Part shown: positions 9,384 through 17,015 of the stretch, one piece after another
Position numbering within the stretch: the stretch's first letter is position 1
Layout of the letters: each line of letters begins with the position of its first letter
Source: Chryseobacterium sp. G0201
GTDB taxonomy: Bacteria > Bacteroidota > Bacteroidia > Flavobacteriales > Weeksellaceae
Length of the DNA stretch: 64,000 nt
Direction: 5' to 3'
NCBI RefSeq assembly: GCF_003815655.1
Contig: NZ_CP033917.1
Span: 1,364,001 to 1,428,000 of the forward strand
Translations under genes and position numbers: made by a program
The notes under the pieces: generated by a model
The model's input: only the letters and a program-made list of their open reading frames with translations
What the model was told of the DNA's origin: nothing
Database searches by the model: none

Positions 9384-10361
9384 ATGTTTTCAGTGAATCA
9401 TCAAAAATTTATGGAAATGGACGAACTTTCTCTTCAGAAGGTTCCCTATTTTTTTGTCATCGACTTCCTCGTTGACAATGTAGAAATTTACAGAGAAAAT
9501 GAAATTAAAAAATCAGGCTTACTAATTGATTTTCAAAATTTTAAAAGCTCAAAAAACAAAGACAAATTAGATAAAAAAATTGCATGGAAATCATTCCCTG
9601 AGAGTTTAGAAAGTTTTAAATCAGGATTTGATAAAGTTCAGAAAAATATTCGTTTAGGAAATTCTTACTTGGTAAATTATACTAGAAAAACCAAAATTGA
9701 AACTAATTTAACACTTGAAGAAATTTTCTATCATTCAAATGCAAAATACAAGGTTTTTTATAAAGATTTTTTTGTATTTTTTTCTCCTGAAACTTTTGTG
9801 AAGATCATTGACGGAAAAATTCTGACCTATCCCATGAAAGGCACTATTGATGCGGCTTTAGAAAATGCAGCAGAAATTCTTAAAAATGACAAAAAAGAAA
9901 AAGCCGAGCATTATACGGTTGTAGATTTGCTTCGAAATGATCTCAGCATGGTTGCAGACAATGTGAACGTTGATAAATTTCAGCACATTGATTTTATTAA
10001 AACTCAGCAAAAAAATCTTTATGCCATGAGTTCAGAGATTTCGGGTAATTTAAAGCCTGAATTTGATGGAAAAGTAGGAAGTATTATGAAAAAACTGCTT
10101 CCTGCGGGTTCTATTTTAGGAGCTCCAAAGCCAAAAACACTGGAAATAACCCTCGAAGCAGAAGGATATGACAGAGGTTATTATACCGGAGTTTGCGGCT
10201 GGTTTGACGGTGAAAATCTCGACAGCTGCGTGATGATCCGGTTTATTGAAAAGGAAAGCGATCAGCTTTATTTCAAAAGTGGTGGCGGAATAACGCACAT
10301 GAGTAAATTAGAAGACGAGTATCAGGAAATGAAAAATAAAATTTATGTCCCAATTCATTGA
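9384..10361 (+). CDS. pabB: Aminodeoxychorismate synthase component I
   Basis: A 325-residue chorismate-binding enzyme of the PabB/TrpE fold, short because the N-terminal domain of full-length TrpE/PabB is reduced. Family blocks are GNSYLVNYTRKT, FVKIIDGKILTYPMKGTIDA, HYTVVDLLRNDLSMVA, LLPAGSILGAPKPKTLEI and SGGGITHMSKLEDEYQEM. It converts chorismate and glutamine-derived ammonia to 4-amino-4-deoxychorismate in folate synthesis. The ATG at 9384 lies only 4 nt after the -7 element, so translation may instead start at Met10 (9411) or Met12 (9417). It overlaps pabC by 17 nt. No pabA amidotransferase is in the window. Confidence 0.88.
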   Translation: MFSVNHQKFMEMDELSLQKVPYFFVIDFLVDNVEIYRENEIKKSGLLIDFQNFKSSKNKDKLDKKIAWKSFPESLESFKSGFDKVQKNIRLGNSYLVNYTRKTKIETNLTLEEIFYHSNAKYKVFYKDFFVFFSPETFVKIIDGKILTYPMKGTIDAALENAAEILKNDKKEKAEHYTVVDLLRNDLSMVADNVNVDKFQHIDFIKTQQKNLYAMSSEISGNLKPEFDGKVGSIMKKLLPAGSILGAPKPKTLEITLEAEGYDRGYYTGVCGWFDGENLDSCVMIRFIEKESDQLYFKSGGGITHMSKLEDEYQEMKNKIYVPIH

Positions 10362-10971
10362 AAGTATTAAAGTAGAAGACCAGGAAGTTTTTTTATTAGA
10401 ACTTCACCAAAAGCGTGTTAATCAAACCTTTGCCCATTTTGGAAAAGAAGGCTCAATTGATTTGGCTAAAATTTTTAAACATCTGGAACATGATGAAGAC
10501 GGAATGTACAAACTAAGAGTCGCTTACGATTTGGACAAAAAAATCCGTACCCAAATGATTCCTTACGCAATTCCGGAAATACAAGATTTTCAATTAGTTG
10601 AAAACAATAGTTTCGATTATTCTTTTAAATTTGAAGACCGAAAAGAGCTGGAAAAAATGAAAATGAAATCCAAAGCTGAAGAAATCATTATTGTAAAAAA
10701 TAATCATATCACGGACACTTCATTTTCTAATCTTTTATTTCAAAAAGGTAAAGATTGGTTCACTCCGACAACCTATCTTTTGAATGGTGTTCAAAGACAA
10801 AATCTTTTGAAGCAGAAAAAAATTAAAGAAACCGAGATCACTTTACAAAATCTTAAACAATTCTCACATTTTCAACTAATTAATGCGATGAATGATTTTG
10901 ATGACATGTTCATTTACCCAATAGACCGAATTATCAATCTACCGGGTAATGAAGAATATTTGGATCTTTAA
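10345..10971 (+). CDS. pabC: Aminodeoxychorismate lyase-like class IV aminotransferase
   Basis: A 208-residue protein placed directly after pabB with a 17-nt overlap, indicating translational coupling. The sequence fits a short class IV PLP enzyme: an N-terminal ESIKVEDQEVFLLELHQKRV, a middle YKLRVAYD segment, then HITDTSFSNLLF and FTPTTYLLNGVQRQNLLK. Its role would be release of 4-aminobenzoate and pyruvate from aminodeoxychorismate. It is shorter than the usual 270-residue family length, which is common in flavobacteria. The gene tail overlaps the convergent menD tail by 4 nt. Confidence 0.8.
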   Translation: MSQFIESIKVEDQEVFLLELHQKRVNQTFAHFGKEGSIDLAKIFKHLEHDEDGMYKLRVAYDLDKKIRTQMIPYAIPEIQDFQLVENNSFDYSFKFEDRKELEKMKMKSKAEEIIIVKNNHITDTSFSNLLFQKGKDWFTPTTYLLNGVQRQNLLKQKKIKETEITLQNLKQFSHFQLINAMNDFDDMFIYPIDRIINLPGNEEYLDL

Positions 10972-12644
10972 TTCTCTTTCATAAAATTAAAATAAGCCTT
11001 TAAAACATCGGCACTATTTTTACCGTGAGTATTCACTTCCAGTATTTTAGGCTGTGCATCCGGCTTGAAGAAATTATCTAAAACACGGTCAAGCGTCGGC
11101 TCATCTTCCACTCGTGTGTAAGAAAATCCGAAATGCTTGGCAAGATGTTCAGCGTTTTTCTTGTGTTTTGTAGCGATAAATTCATCTAAGGTATTCGGAT
11201 TGGCATTTCCAGGTCCGGGAATAATTTTAAAGATATTTCCTTCTCCGTTATTGAAGATCATAATCCTCACAAACGGTGGAATATATTGATTCCAAAGCCC
11301 GTTGATGTCATAGAAGAAACTTAAATCTCCCGTAATTAATAAGGTTGGATTGGCATTTTTAATGGCAAATCCCATTGCTGTAGAGGTAGAACCGTCGATT
11401 CCGCTTGTTCCTCTGTTGCAATAGATTTTTCTTTTTCCAAAGTCAAAAAGCTGGGCATATCTGATTGCCGAACTGTTGCTGACATGAATATTGTAATTTT
11501 CAGGAACTGTTTGTGAAACTTTATTGAAGAAATAAAAATCAGAGAATTCTACCATATTTAAAAACTTCTCATGTTTTGCATCTTTTTTATCTCTTAAAAC
11601 ATCCCAAAGATTAAAGTATGGTTTTGGCTCTAGATTTATGAATTTCAACAATTTAGAAAAAAACAATTCAGGTTTGATTTCTATTTTTTCAGTCAAAGAA
11701 AAATAAGTATCCGGCTGCCAAACTTCATCCAGATGCCAATGCTGTTTTGGACGGGCACTTCTTAAAAACTGTTTTACTTTTTTGGAAACAACATTTTGTC
11801 CGATCGTTATTAACAGATCCGGAGCATATGTTTTGTAATCTTCTTCCGTAAAATTAAAAATATATCTATCAATATGCTTGAAGAATTTTTCGTGATGCAA
11901 ATTAGAATTCACCTCACTTAAAACCACAACAGAATGATTTTTAACCAATTGAGAAAGCTGACTCTCCAATTCAGGGCTGTAATCTCTTGTTCCTACCAAA
12001 AGAAGAATTCTTTGTGAAGTATTCCAGTCTGCCACTAAGTTGGAAGGAATTTCGTATTCTTTCTGCTTAATTGTTTTTTCAACCGTAGGAAAAGTCGGAA
12101 GCTCAGAAACCAATTCATACAAAGGTTCTTCCAAAGGAATATTGATGTGAACCGGACCTTGCTTTTCAAAACAAAGCTCGATCGCTTTTTTTATAATGTC
12201 AAAATTAATCTCTTCGGCATTATCTTTACTATCTTCTAAGAGTTGAAAGTCGCCGTAAGAATGCTGATGAAAAATATTATTCTGTCTAATGGTCTGTCCG
12301 TCAAAAATATCAACATAATCTGTTGGCCTGTCAGCACTTAAAATCAAAAGAGGAACATTCTGATAAAATGCTTCTGTAACAGCAGGGTAATAATTCGCCA
12401 CCGCAGAACCACTTGTACAGGTAATTGCAACAGGCTTTTTCTCACTTTTTGCCATTCCGATCCCTACAAAAGCTGCACTTCTTTCATCCACAATACTGAA
12501 ACAATTAAAGCCATCCACTTCCGAAAAATGAATAGCTAACGGAGCATTTCTGGACCCCGGTGAAATAACAATATCTAAAATTCCGTACTGCTGAAGAAGA
12601 TGCGCAAGTATTTGGATACTTCTCTTAGAAGAATATTTTTTCAT
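10968..12644 (-). CDS. menD: 2-succinyl-5-enolpyruvyl-6-hydroxy-3-cyclohexene-1-carboxylate synthase
   Basis: A 558-residue ThDP-dependent enzyme. The N-terminal Pyr domain has SPGSRNAPLAI and the catalytic Glu in IVDERSAAFVGIGMA. The C-terminal PP domain has the ThDP motif GDLSFFYDINGLWNQ with downstream FNNGEGNIFKIIPG. It condenses 2-oxoglutarate with isochorismate, the first committed step of menaquinone synthesis. With pabB and pabC it makes a small group of chorismate-derived pathways. A minus-strand -7 element lies only 5 nt before the ATG. Confidence 0.95.
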   Translation of the reverse strand: MKKYSSKRSIQILAHLLQQYGILDIVISPGSRNAPLAIHFSEVDGFNCFSIVDERSAAFVGIGMAKSEKKPVAITCTSGSAVANYYPAVTEAFYQNVPLLILSADRPTDYVDIFDGQTIRQNNIFHQHSYGDFQLLEDSKDNAEEINFDIIKKAIELCFEKQGPVHINIPLEEPLYELVSELPTFPTVEKTIKQKEYEIPSNLVADWNTSQRILLLVGTRDYSPELESQLSQLVKNHSVVVLSEVNSNLHHEKFFKHIDRYIFNFTEEDYKTYAPDLLITIGQNVVSKKVKQFLRSARPKQHWHLDEVWQPDTYFSLTEKIEIKPELFFSKLLKFINLEPKPYFNLWDVLRDKKDAKHEKFLNMVEFSDFYFFNKVSQTVPENYNIHVSNSSAIRYAQLFDFGKRKIYCNRGTSGIDGSTSTAMGFAIKNANPTLLITGDLSFFYDINGLWNQYIPPFVRIMIFNNGEGNIFKIIPGPGNANPNTLDEFIATKHKKNAEHLAKHFGFSYTRVEDEPTLDRVLDNFFKPDAQPKILEVNTHGKNSADVLKAYFNFMKEN

Positions 12645-12649
12645 AAGTA

Positions 12650-12657
12650 CAAAATTA
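12650..12657 (-). promoter_or_regulatory. menD -7 element, 5 nt from the ATG
   Basis: Minus-strand TAATTTTG fits TAnnTTTG exactly. With a start site about 5-7 nt after the element, the menD mRNA would have almost no 5' leader. Confidence 0.5.
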
Positions 12658-12793
12658 ACTGTTTTTATTGATTCCTTAAACTAATTTTTAATATGCCAAC
12701 TTTTGTCGCTTTGTCAGAGTTTCTTTGCTACACAAACAACTTTTATAAAAAAATACAATTCCAAATTAATCTTAACATTTAAAATATGAAAAA

Positions 12794-14755
12794 ATGAGTA
12801 TTTACAAAACATTTCCCGATTTCGATGATTTTGACAAAGCAGATCAACAGCAAATGCTTGCCCATTATCAAAGTAATAACATTATCAATTTTGACGAACT
12901 ACAGAGAAGCAACTTCATTAAAAGAAAAGATCCTTTCGAAAACATTAGAACCAATAAAACATTTGATGAAATCTCCAATGAGTATGCATTAAGCACACCT
13001 TTTGAAAAAAATAGTGCTTTTTACAAACCTACAACTGAAGATTATGATGCTTTATCTCAAGATTTTTACACGGGAGGAATTAACTATGACCTTCTTACAA
13101 AAGATTTAAAAGAAAAATTAGGACTGATAAAAAATCTCTTATTTGAGCCAGAAAAGTATTTATTGGAAGATAAAACTATCTATTCAGGTTCTTCCTCATT
13201 TAGCACTCCTGTATTCAGCAGTGTTAAAAATAATAAACCCTTTTTGTATAAAAAGAACGATACAGAAGTTCATGCTATTTTTGATTTATCCAAATTAAAT
13301 ACTAGAAAAAATTTATTGAGTAACTCTTACAATTTTGGGATTTATTTTGACAATTATAAAGTAACCTATAATCTGAATTTTATCTATAAGGACGGTGAAG
13401 ATAAAAAATTCTCAGATACACAAACAAATGCAACCGAAAGTCCTTACGATTTCAAATTGAATGACGAATATATTGCAATAAAGCTATATACAGGGAATGC
13501 AGAGACTTTTATAGAATTTATACGAATTATAAAAGGTAATTCACAAGCTGAACAAATGAAAAAAGATATTATCCGATATTATAAAAATTTCTTTGTAGCA
13601 GCTGAAAATAATCCTGATATTATTGATGCTTTATATGAAAAGATTCCTGATTTTGTTTTAGAAATTCTTACAGATGAGATGCTTTGGAAAGATTTTGTTG
13701 CTCTTTCTGATAAAGCGATTGATACATCTGGCACTAATGAAAACCTTTCAGTCATTAATCTGTTAAAAGGTGTAAAAAATCCGAATTGGTGGTACAACCA
13801 AATTAATCAACATCTTGAACCTGTCCGTAAAATACTTAAAAAATTTAGTAATAAACATATTGAAGACCTAATTACAATTTTCTCAAGAATTGGTTCAAAA
13901 AACTGGACGATTAAAGAAATTGAACAAGCATGGACGTTTGATCTTGATTACGAAGACTATAGACCTTCAGATGGAGTTAATGATCCCTATATCAGATATA
14001 CTGGTTTTGCTTATTATTTAGAAAAAGATAAGAAATATAGAATAGGAACAGCATTGTTTGGTTATGATGACGCTTCTATCGTAATGCCTTATAATGAAAA
14101 AGAAATTGGACCAGATGAGCTACAATTGCCATATGTTTCAATGAAGTTAATTTTAGATAAAGGGAAAATAACTTATATTCCTTGTTTTGTTGCCGAATAT
14201 TTTACTGACAAGAAAATAGACGAGGAATTTTGGATAATTTTGAATAACATTGCAATAGGATTATTACCAGAATTTGAGGCTAAATTAATTGGGAACGCTG
14301 TTAAAAATTTAAAACAAGAAAGTGAGCTTTTAAAGAAACTGCGTAAGTTTGTAAAAATAAAGAATAAAGTGCCAAACGAATCAATGCCAATAGATGGTAA
14401 ACTATATGGGATTGCTGAAGTAGAAAACGGAATACTTAAAATAGACGGACAAATAATTCCAAAGTATGGATCCGTTGATTTTGTAATTACGACAGAAGGA
14501 AAATTGCTTTTAGGAAAAAAACATCATTTTTTAGGAAATGCAGAAAATGTGTTAGCAGCTGGAACTTTAAAAATAGTTAAAGGAAAAGTTTTAAACATAA
14601 GTAATTTTTCAGGACATTATGCGCCTTCAATTGATGAAACTAAACAGTTTCCTGAAATTTTTAAAGCTTTAGGAGTAGATTTAGAAAAAGCATACCTTGA
14701 AACAATGGAATTAATAAATGACAAACCTGTTTTTAAAACAACAAAAATAAAGTAA
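12794..14755 (+). CDS. Large accessory protein with a toxin-like C-terminal cassette
   Basis: A 653-residue protein with no signal peptide and no recognised family over most of its length. The first 60 residues are polar and Asp/Phe rich. The middle carries mixed alpha/beta sequence including PYIRYTGFAYYLEKDKKYRIGT. From about residue 520 a compact C-terminal unit runs from SMPIDGKLYGIAEV through LLLGKKHHFLGNAENVLAAG to ISNFSGHYAPS; this His/Gly-rich HHF..SGHY layout is reminiscent of tips of bacterial polymorphic toxins. The C-terminal third and the next gene are more AT-rich than the neighbours. The next gene starts one base after the stop, as expected for an effector and immunity pair. Toxin function is inference only; a phage or structural protein is an alternative. 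Confidence 0.6.
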   Translation: MSIYKTFPDFDDFDKADQQQMLAHYQSNNIINFDELQRSNFIKRKDPFENIRTNKTFDEISNEYALSTPFEKNSAFYKPTTEDYDALSQDFYTGGINYDLLTKDLKEKLGLIKNLLFEPEKYLLEDKTIYSGSSSFSTPVFSSVKNNKPFLYKKNDTEVHAIFDLSKLNTRKNLLSNSYNFGIYFDNYKVTYNLNFIYKDGEDKKFSDTQTNATESPYDFKLNDEYIAIKLYTGNAETFIEFIRIIKGNSQAEQMKKDIIRYYKNFFVAAENNPDIIDALYEKIPDFVLEILTDEMLWKDFVALSDKAIDTSGTNENLSVINLLKGVKNPNWWYNQINQHLEPVRKILKKFSNKHIEDLITIFSRIGSKNWTIKEIEQAWTFDLDYEDYRPSDGVNDPYIRYTGFAYYLEKDKKYRIGTALFGYDDASIVMPYNEKEIGPDELQLPYVSMKLILDKGKITYIPCFVAEYFTDKKIDEEFWIILNNIAIGLLPEFEAKLIGNAVKNLKQESELLKKLRKFVKIKNKVPNESMPIDGKLYGIAEVENGILKIDGQIIPKYGSVDFVITTEGKLLLGKKHHFLGNAENVLAAGTLKIVKGKVLNISNFSGHYAPSIDETKQFPEIFKALGVDLEKAYLETMELINDKPVFKTTKIK

Positions 14756-14756
14756 C

Positions 14757-15332
14757 ATGCAAACAATAAATTATATAAAATCAATAATTGAAAATCCTAA
14801 AATTGATTATACTGAAACCCTAAAAGATTATTTTAAAAACGAGACAAAAAGTACTAAAATAGCGGCTTTTATAAATGCAACAAATGAAGGAATAATTACA
14901 TCCATCTTTCAATCAAATCAAGAATTATGGTTAGATTTTGACAAGTCAGATTGGATAGAAATTTTAAAAACAACCAATAGAACAAGTGTTTCTGAAGTTT
15001 TTGATGTTAAATTAATAAACACAAATTGTTTCGATGATTTAAAATTGCTTAATAAATATTTAAAAATCAATCCATTTGAATTATTATTTGAGGCAAAAGA
15101 TACAATTGCAAAAGAAAATATGTTAAATTGTTTCAAATTTGGAATGCAATTTTCTGGTTTATTTTTTGAAGATGAAGTTTTTTTTAAGGAAACCTATGAT
15201 GATTTCTGGAATATCTCCTATAATAAACTTAAAGAATATTCTCATGATCTAATCACACAAGGCTGTGAAAAACGAATTGATACACCAGAGGAGCTATACT
15301 CTTGGTTGGAGGAGAAAATAAAAATAGTCTAA
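14757..15332 (+). CDS. Hypothetical protein, candidate immunity partner
   Basis: A 191-residue acidic, helix-rich protein without signal peptide, membrane segment or known motif. It starts one base after the stop of the 653-residue gene, so the two are almost certainly cotranscribed and perhaps translationally coupled. The size, acidity, AT-rich codon use and position directly after a large protein with a toxin-like tail fit an immunity protein, but no immunity family is recognised. Confidence 0.55.
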   Translation: MQTINYIKSIIENPKIDYTETLKDYFKNETKSTKIAAFINATNEGIITSIFQSNQELWLDFDKSDWIEILKTTNRTSVSEVFDVKLINTNCFDDLKLLNKYLKINPFELLFEAKDTIAKENMLNCFKFGMQFSGLFFEDEVFFKETYDDFWNISYNKLKEYSHDLITQGCEKRIDTPEELYSWLEEKIKIV

Positions 15333-15439
15333 GCTGTTTGATCCGTTCATAAATGAACTGACCTTGTGTTACTGTAGATATTCTAAAACAATTATCAACA
15401 GCTCTAATTAATTAGATAGTCAAATCTTTGTTTCTTTAA

Positions 15440-15538
15440 AAAGGAGATAATATTGGCTTTATCCCTAGAGGATATGGTGGAATTGTTTGTTTGAAATTTA
15501 AAGATAAAGTTTCTTGTTCAAAATATGATAGTGAATAA
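15440..15538 (+). pseudogene. Degraded 3' gene fragment
   Basis: A stop-bounded stretch of 32 codons with protein-like composition (GDNIGFIPRGYGGIVCLKF, ending CSKYDSE) but no start codon and a stop immediately upstream. It looks like the tail of a lost gene, possibly a displaced partner of the upstream accessory pair. A second short frame (15542-15625, 27 residues) follows. Nothing else is visible in 15333-15637. Confidence 0.3.
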
Positions 15539-15637
15539 TATATGATACAAAAAATGATATATTTTATTACTAAAGAAATAATAGATAAGATTTTGGAAGA
15601 ATTGGAAATAGTAGGAAATCAATAATCAAAAAAGATG

Positions 15638-15645
15638 TAATTTTG
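15638..15645 (+). promoter_or_regulatory. -7 element of the oxygenase gene; decides its start
   Basis: TAATTTTG fits TAnnTTTG. It overlaps the in-frame TTG at 15643, excluding that codon as a start and leaving the ATG at 15667, 21 nt downstream. Confidence 0.6.
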
Positions 15646-15666
15646 CACCACGTTAAATTTCTAAAA

Positions 15667-16617
15667 ATGGATAAAATACCTAGTGTAGACCTGCGTGATT
15701 TCCTTTCGGGTGACCCGGAACGCAAACAGAAATTTGTAAATGAAATCGGAAAAGCTTACGAAGAAATTGGTTTTGTAGCCTTAAAAGGGCACTTTCTTAA
15801 TGACCAGTTAGTAGAAGATCTGTACGGCGAAGTGAAAAACTTTTTTGAGCTTCCCACAGAAACGAAGCAAAAGTATGAAATTCCAGGAATCGGTGGCCAG
15901 AGAGGCTATGTCGGATTCGGTAAAGAAACTGCAAAAGGTTTCAAAAAAGGAGACTTGAAAGAATTTTGGCATTTCGGACAATATGTGTCTGATGATTCAA
16001 AATACAAGAAAGAATATCCTGACAATGTGATCGTTGAAGAACTTCCAAAATTCAATGAAGTAGGTAAAGAAACGTACCAAATGCTTGAAAAAACAGGAAA
16101 ATCTGTTTTGCAGGCGTTGGCATTATATCTTGATCTTGATGAGTTTTACTTTGACGACAAGATCGCAGAAGGGAACTCTATTTTAAGACCCATTCACTAT
16201 CCCCCAATCACTCAGGAGCCTGATGATGCGGTAAGAGCAGCTGCTCACGGAGACATCAACCTGATTACTCTTTTGATGGGATCTCAAGGAAAAGGACTTC
16301 AAGTTCAAAACCACAACGGTGATTGGATCGACGCGATTGCTGAACCAGACGAATTGGTAATCAACGTTGGAGATATGTTGTCAAGACATACCAACAACAA
16401 ATTGAAATCTACGATTCACAGAGTGGTCAACCCGCCAAGAGAATTGTGGGGAACTTCAAGATACTCAATCCCTTTCTTTATGCATCCCGTAAGCGGAATG
16501 TCATTAAACGCTCTTGAAAACTGTGTTGACGAAGACCATCCTAAGTTATATGAAGATACAACCGCCGGAGAATTTTTACATGAAAGATTAATTGAATTAG
16601 GTTTAATAAAAAAATAA
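15667..16617 (+). CDS. Isopenicillin N synthase family 2-oxoglutarate/Fe(II)-type oxygenase
   Basis: A 316-residue non-haem iron oxygenase of the IPNS/DIOX family. The N-terminal DIOX_N part starts MDKIPSVDLRDFLSGD. The catalytic double-stranded beta-helix supplies the iron triad HGD (in AAAHGDINLITLL) and the distal His in STIHRVVNPP. RYSIPFFMHP carries the Arg-x-Ser expected for co-substrate binding. Cytosolic. The substrate is unknown; true penicillin synthesis is not implied, since such proteins are common in flavobacteria without beta-lactam clusters. The next plus-strand gene encodes a small Cys-rich peptide, but any link is speculative. Confidence 0.85.
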   Translation: MDKIPSVDLRDFLSGDPERKQKFVNEIGKAYEEIGFVALKGHFLNDQLVEDLYGEVKNFFELPTETKQKYEIPGIGGQRGYVGFGKETAKGFKKGDLKEFWHFGQYVSDDSKYKKEYPDNVIVEELPKFNEVGKETYQMLEKTGKSVLQALALYLDLDEFYFDDKIAEGNSILRPIHYPPITQEPDDAVRAAAHGDINLITLLMGSQGKGLQVQNHNGDWIDAIAEPDELVINVGDMLSRHTNNKLKSTIHRVVNPPRELWGTSRYSIPFFMHPVSGMSLNALENCVDEDHPKLYEDTTAGEFLHERLIELGLIKK

Positions 16618-16689
16618 CTACCACACTGTATTAAGTTAATGGTTTTTTAATTATATTTACTTTAGTATCAAATTTTTAATTAAAACAAT

Positions 16690-16851
16690 ATGAAAAATTT
16701 AAAAAAACTAAGTAAAGGCCAATTAAAAAGTATTTCTGGAGCAGGAGGAATTAAACTTCCGGAACCTGAATTTTGTATGTATTACTGCAATGGAGTTGTA
16801 ATTTGTGCAACTTGCAGCGATAAATTTACATGTCCGGATGATTCAATGTAA
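16690..16851 (+). CDS. Short Cys-rich peptide with double-glycine-type leader
   Basis: A 53-residue open frame. Leader MKNLKKLSKGQLKSISGAGG ends in GAGG at residues 17-20, closely matching the bacteriocin-like leader peptides seen in multiple copies in Chryseobacterium (MKNLKKLS...LK.I.GG). The 33-residue core contains five cysteines (29, 33, 39, 42, 48) in C-x3-C-x5-C-x2-C-x5-C spacing and an acidic end. Cleavage after Gly20 by a peptidase-containing ABC transporter is expected from the leader class, but no transporter, modification enzyme or immunity gene is visible in the window. A near-consensus -7 element (TACTTTAG, 16658-16665) and a downstream terminator frame it as a single transcript. 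Confidence 0.7.
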   Translation: MKNLKKLSKGQLKSISGAGGIKLPEPEFCMYYCNGVVICATCSDKFTCPDDSM

Positions 16852-16875
16852 TTGAAATTCAAAAAGATCTATAAG

Positions 16876-16905
16876 AAAACCGTTCCTTTTGGAGCGGTTT
16901 TTTGT
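16876..16905 (+). terminator. Terminator after the Cys-rich peptide
   Basis: AAAACCGTTCC, loop TTTT, GGAGCGGTTTT followed by a T run; one G-U pair in the stem. Confidence 0.75.
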
Positions 16906-16922
16906 TTTTGATAAATATTAAA

Positions 16923-17001
16923 TTTGACCACAGATTTTCACGAATTTACACAGATCTAAAACATAATCATCTGTGTAAATTCGTGAAAATCTGTGGTTAA
17001 A
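16923..17001. repeat. Extragenic palindrome with 29-bp perfect arms
   Basis: Arms 16927-16955 and 16969-16997 are perfect reverse complements (starting ACCACAGATTTTCACG) around a 13-nt loop; pairing extends further with one wobble. It sits between convergent transcripts. The sequence resembles an intergenic repeat type common in flavobacterial genomes; a degenerate relative is at 35405-35515. Confidence 0.75.
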
Positions 17002-17015
17002 ATAAAAGAATAAAA

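Noticed and set aside
15643..15666. TTG start that would extend the oxygenase by eight residues
   Set aside because: The TTG is part of the TAATTTTG -7 element, and the family begins near MDKIPSVDL.
16681..17001. CRISPR-like repeat
   Set aside because: There is a single inverted repeat only, with no regularly spaced direct repeats or cas genes.
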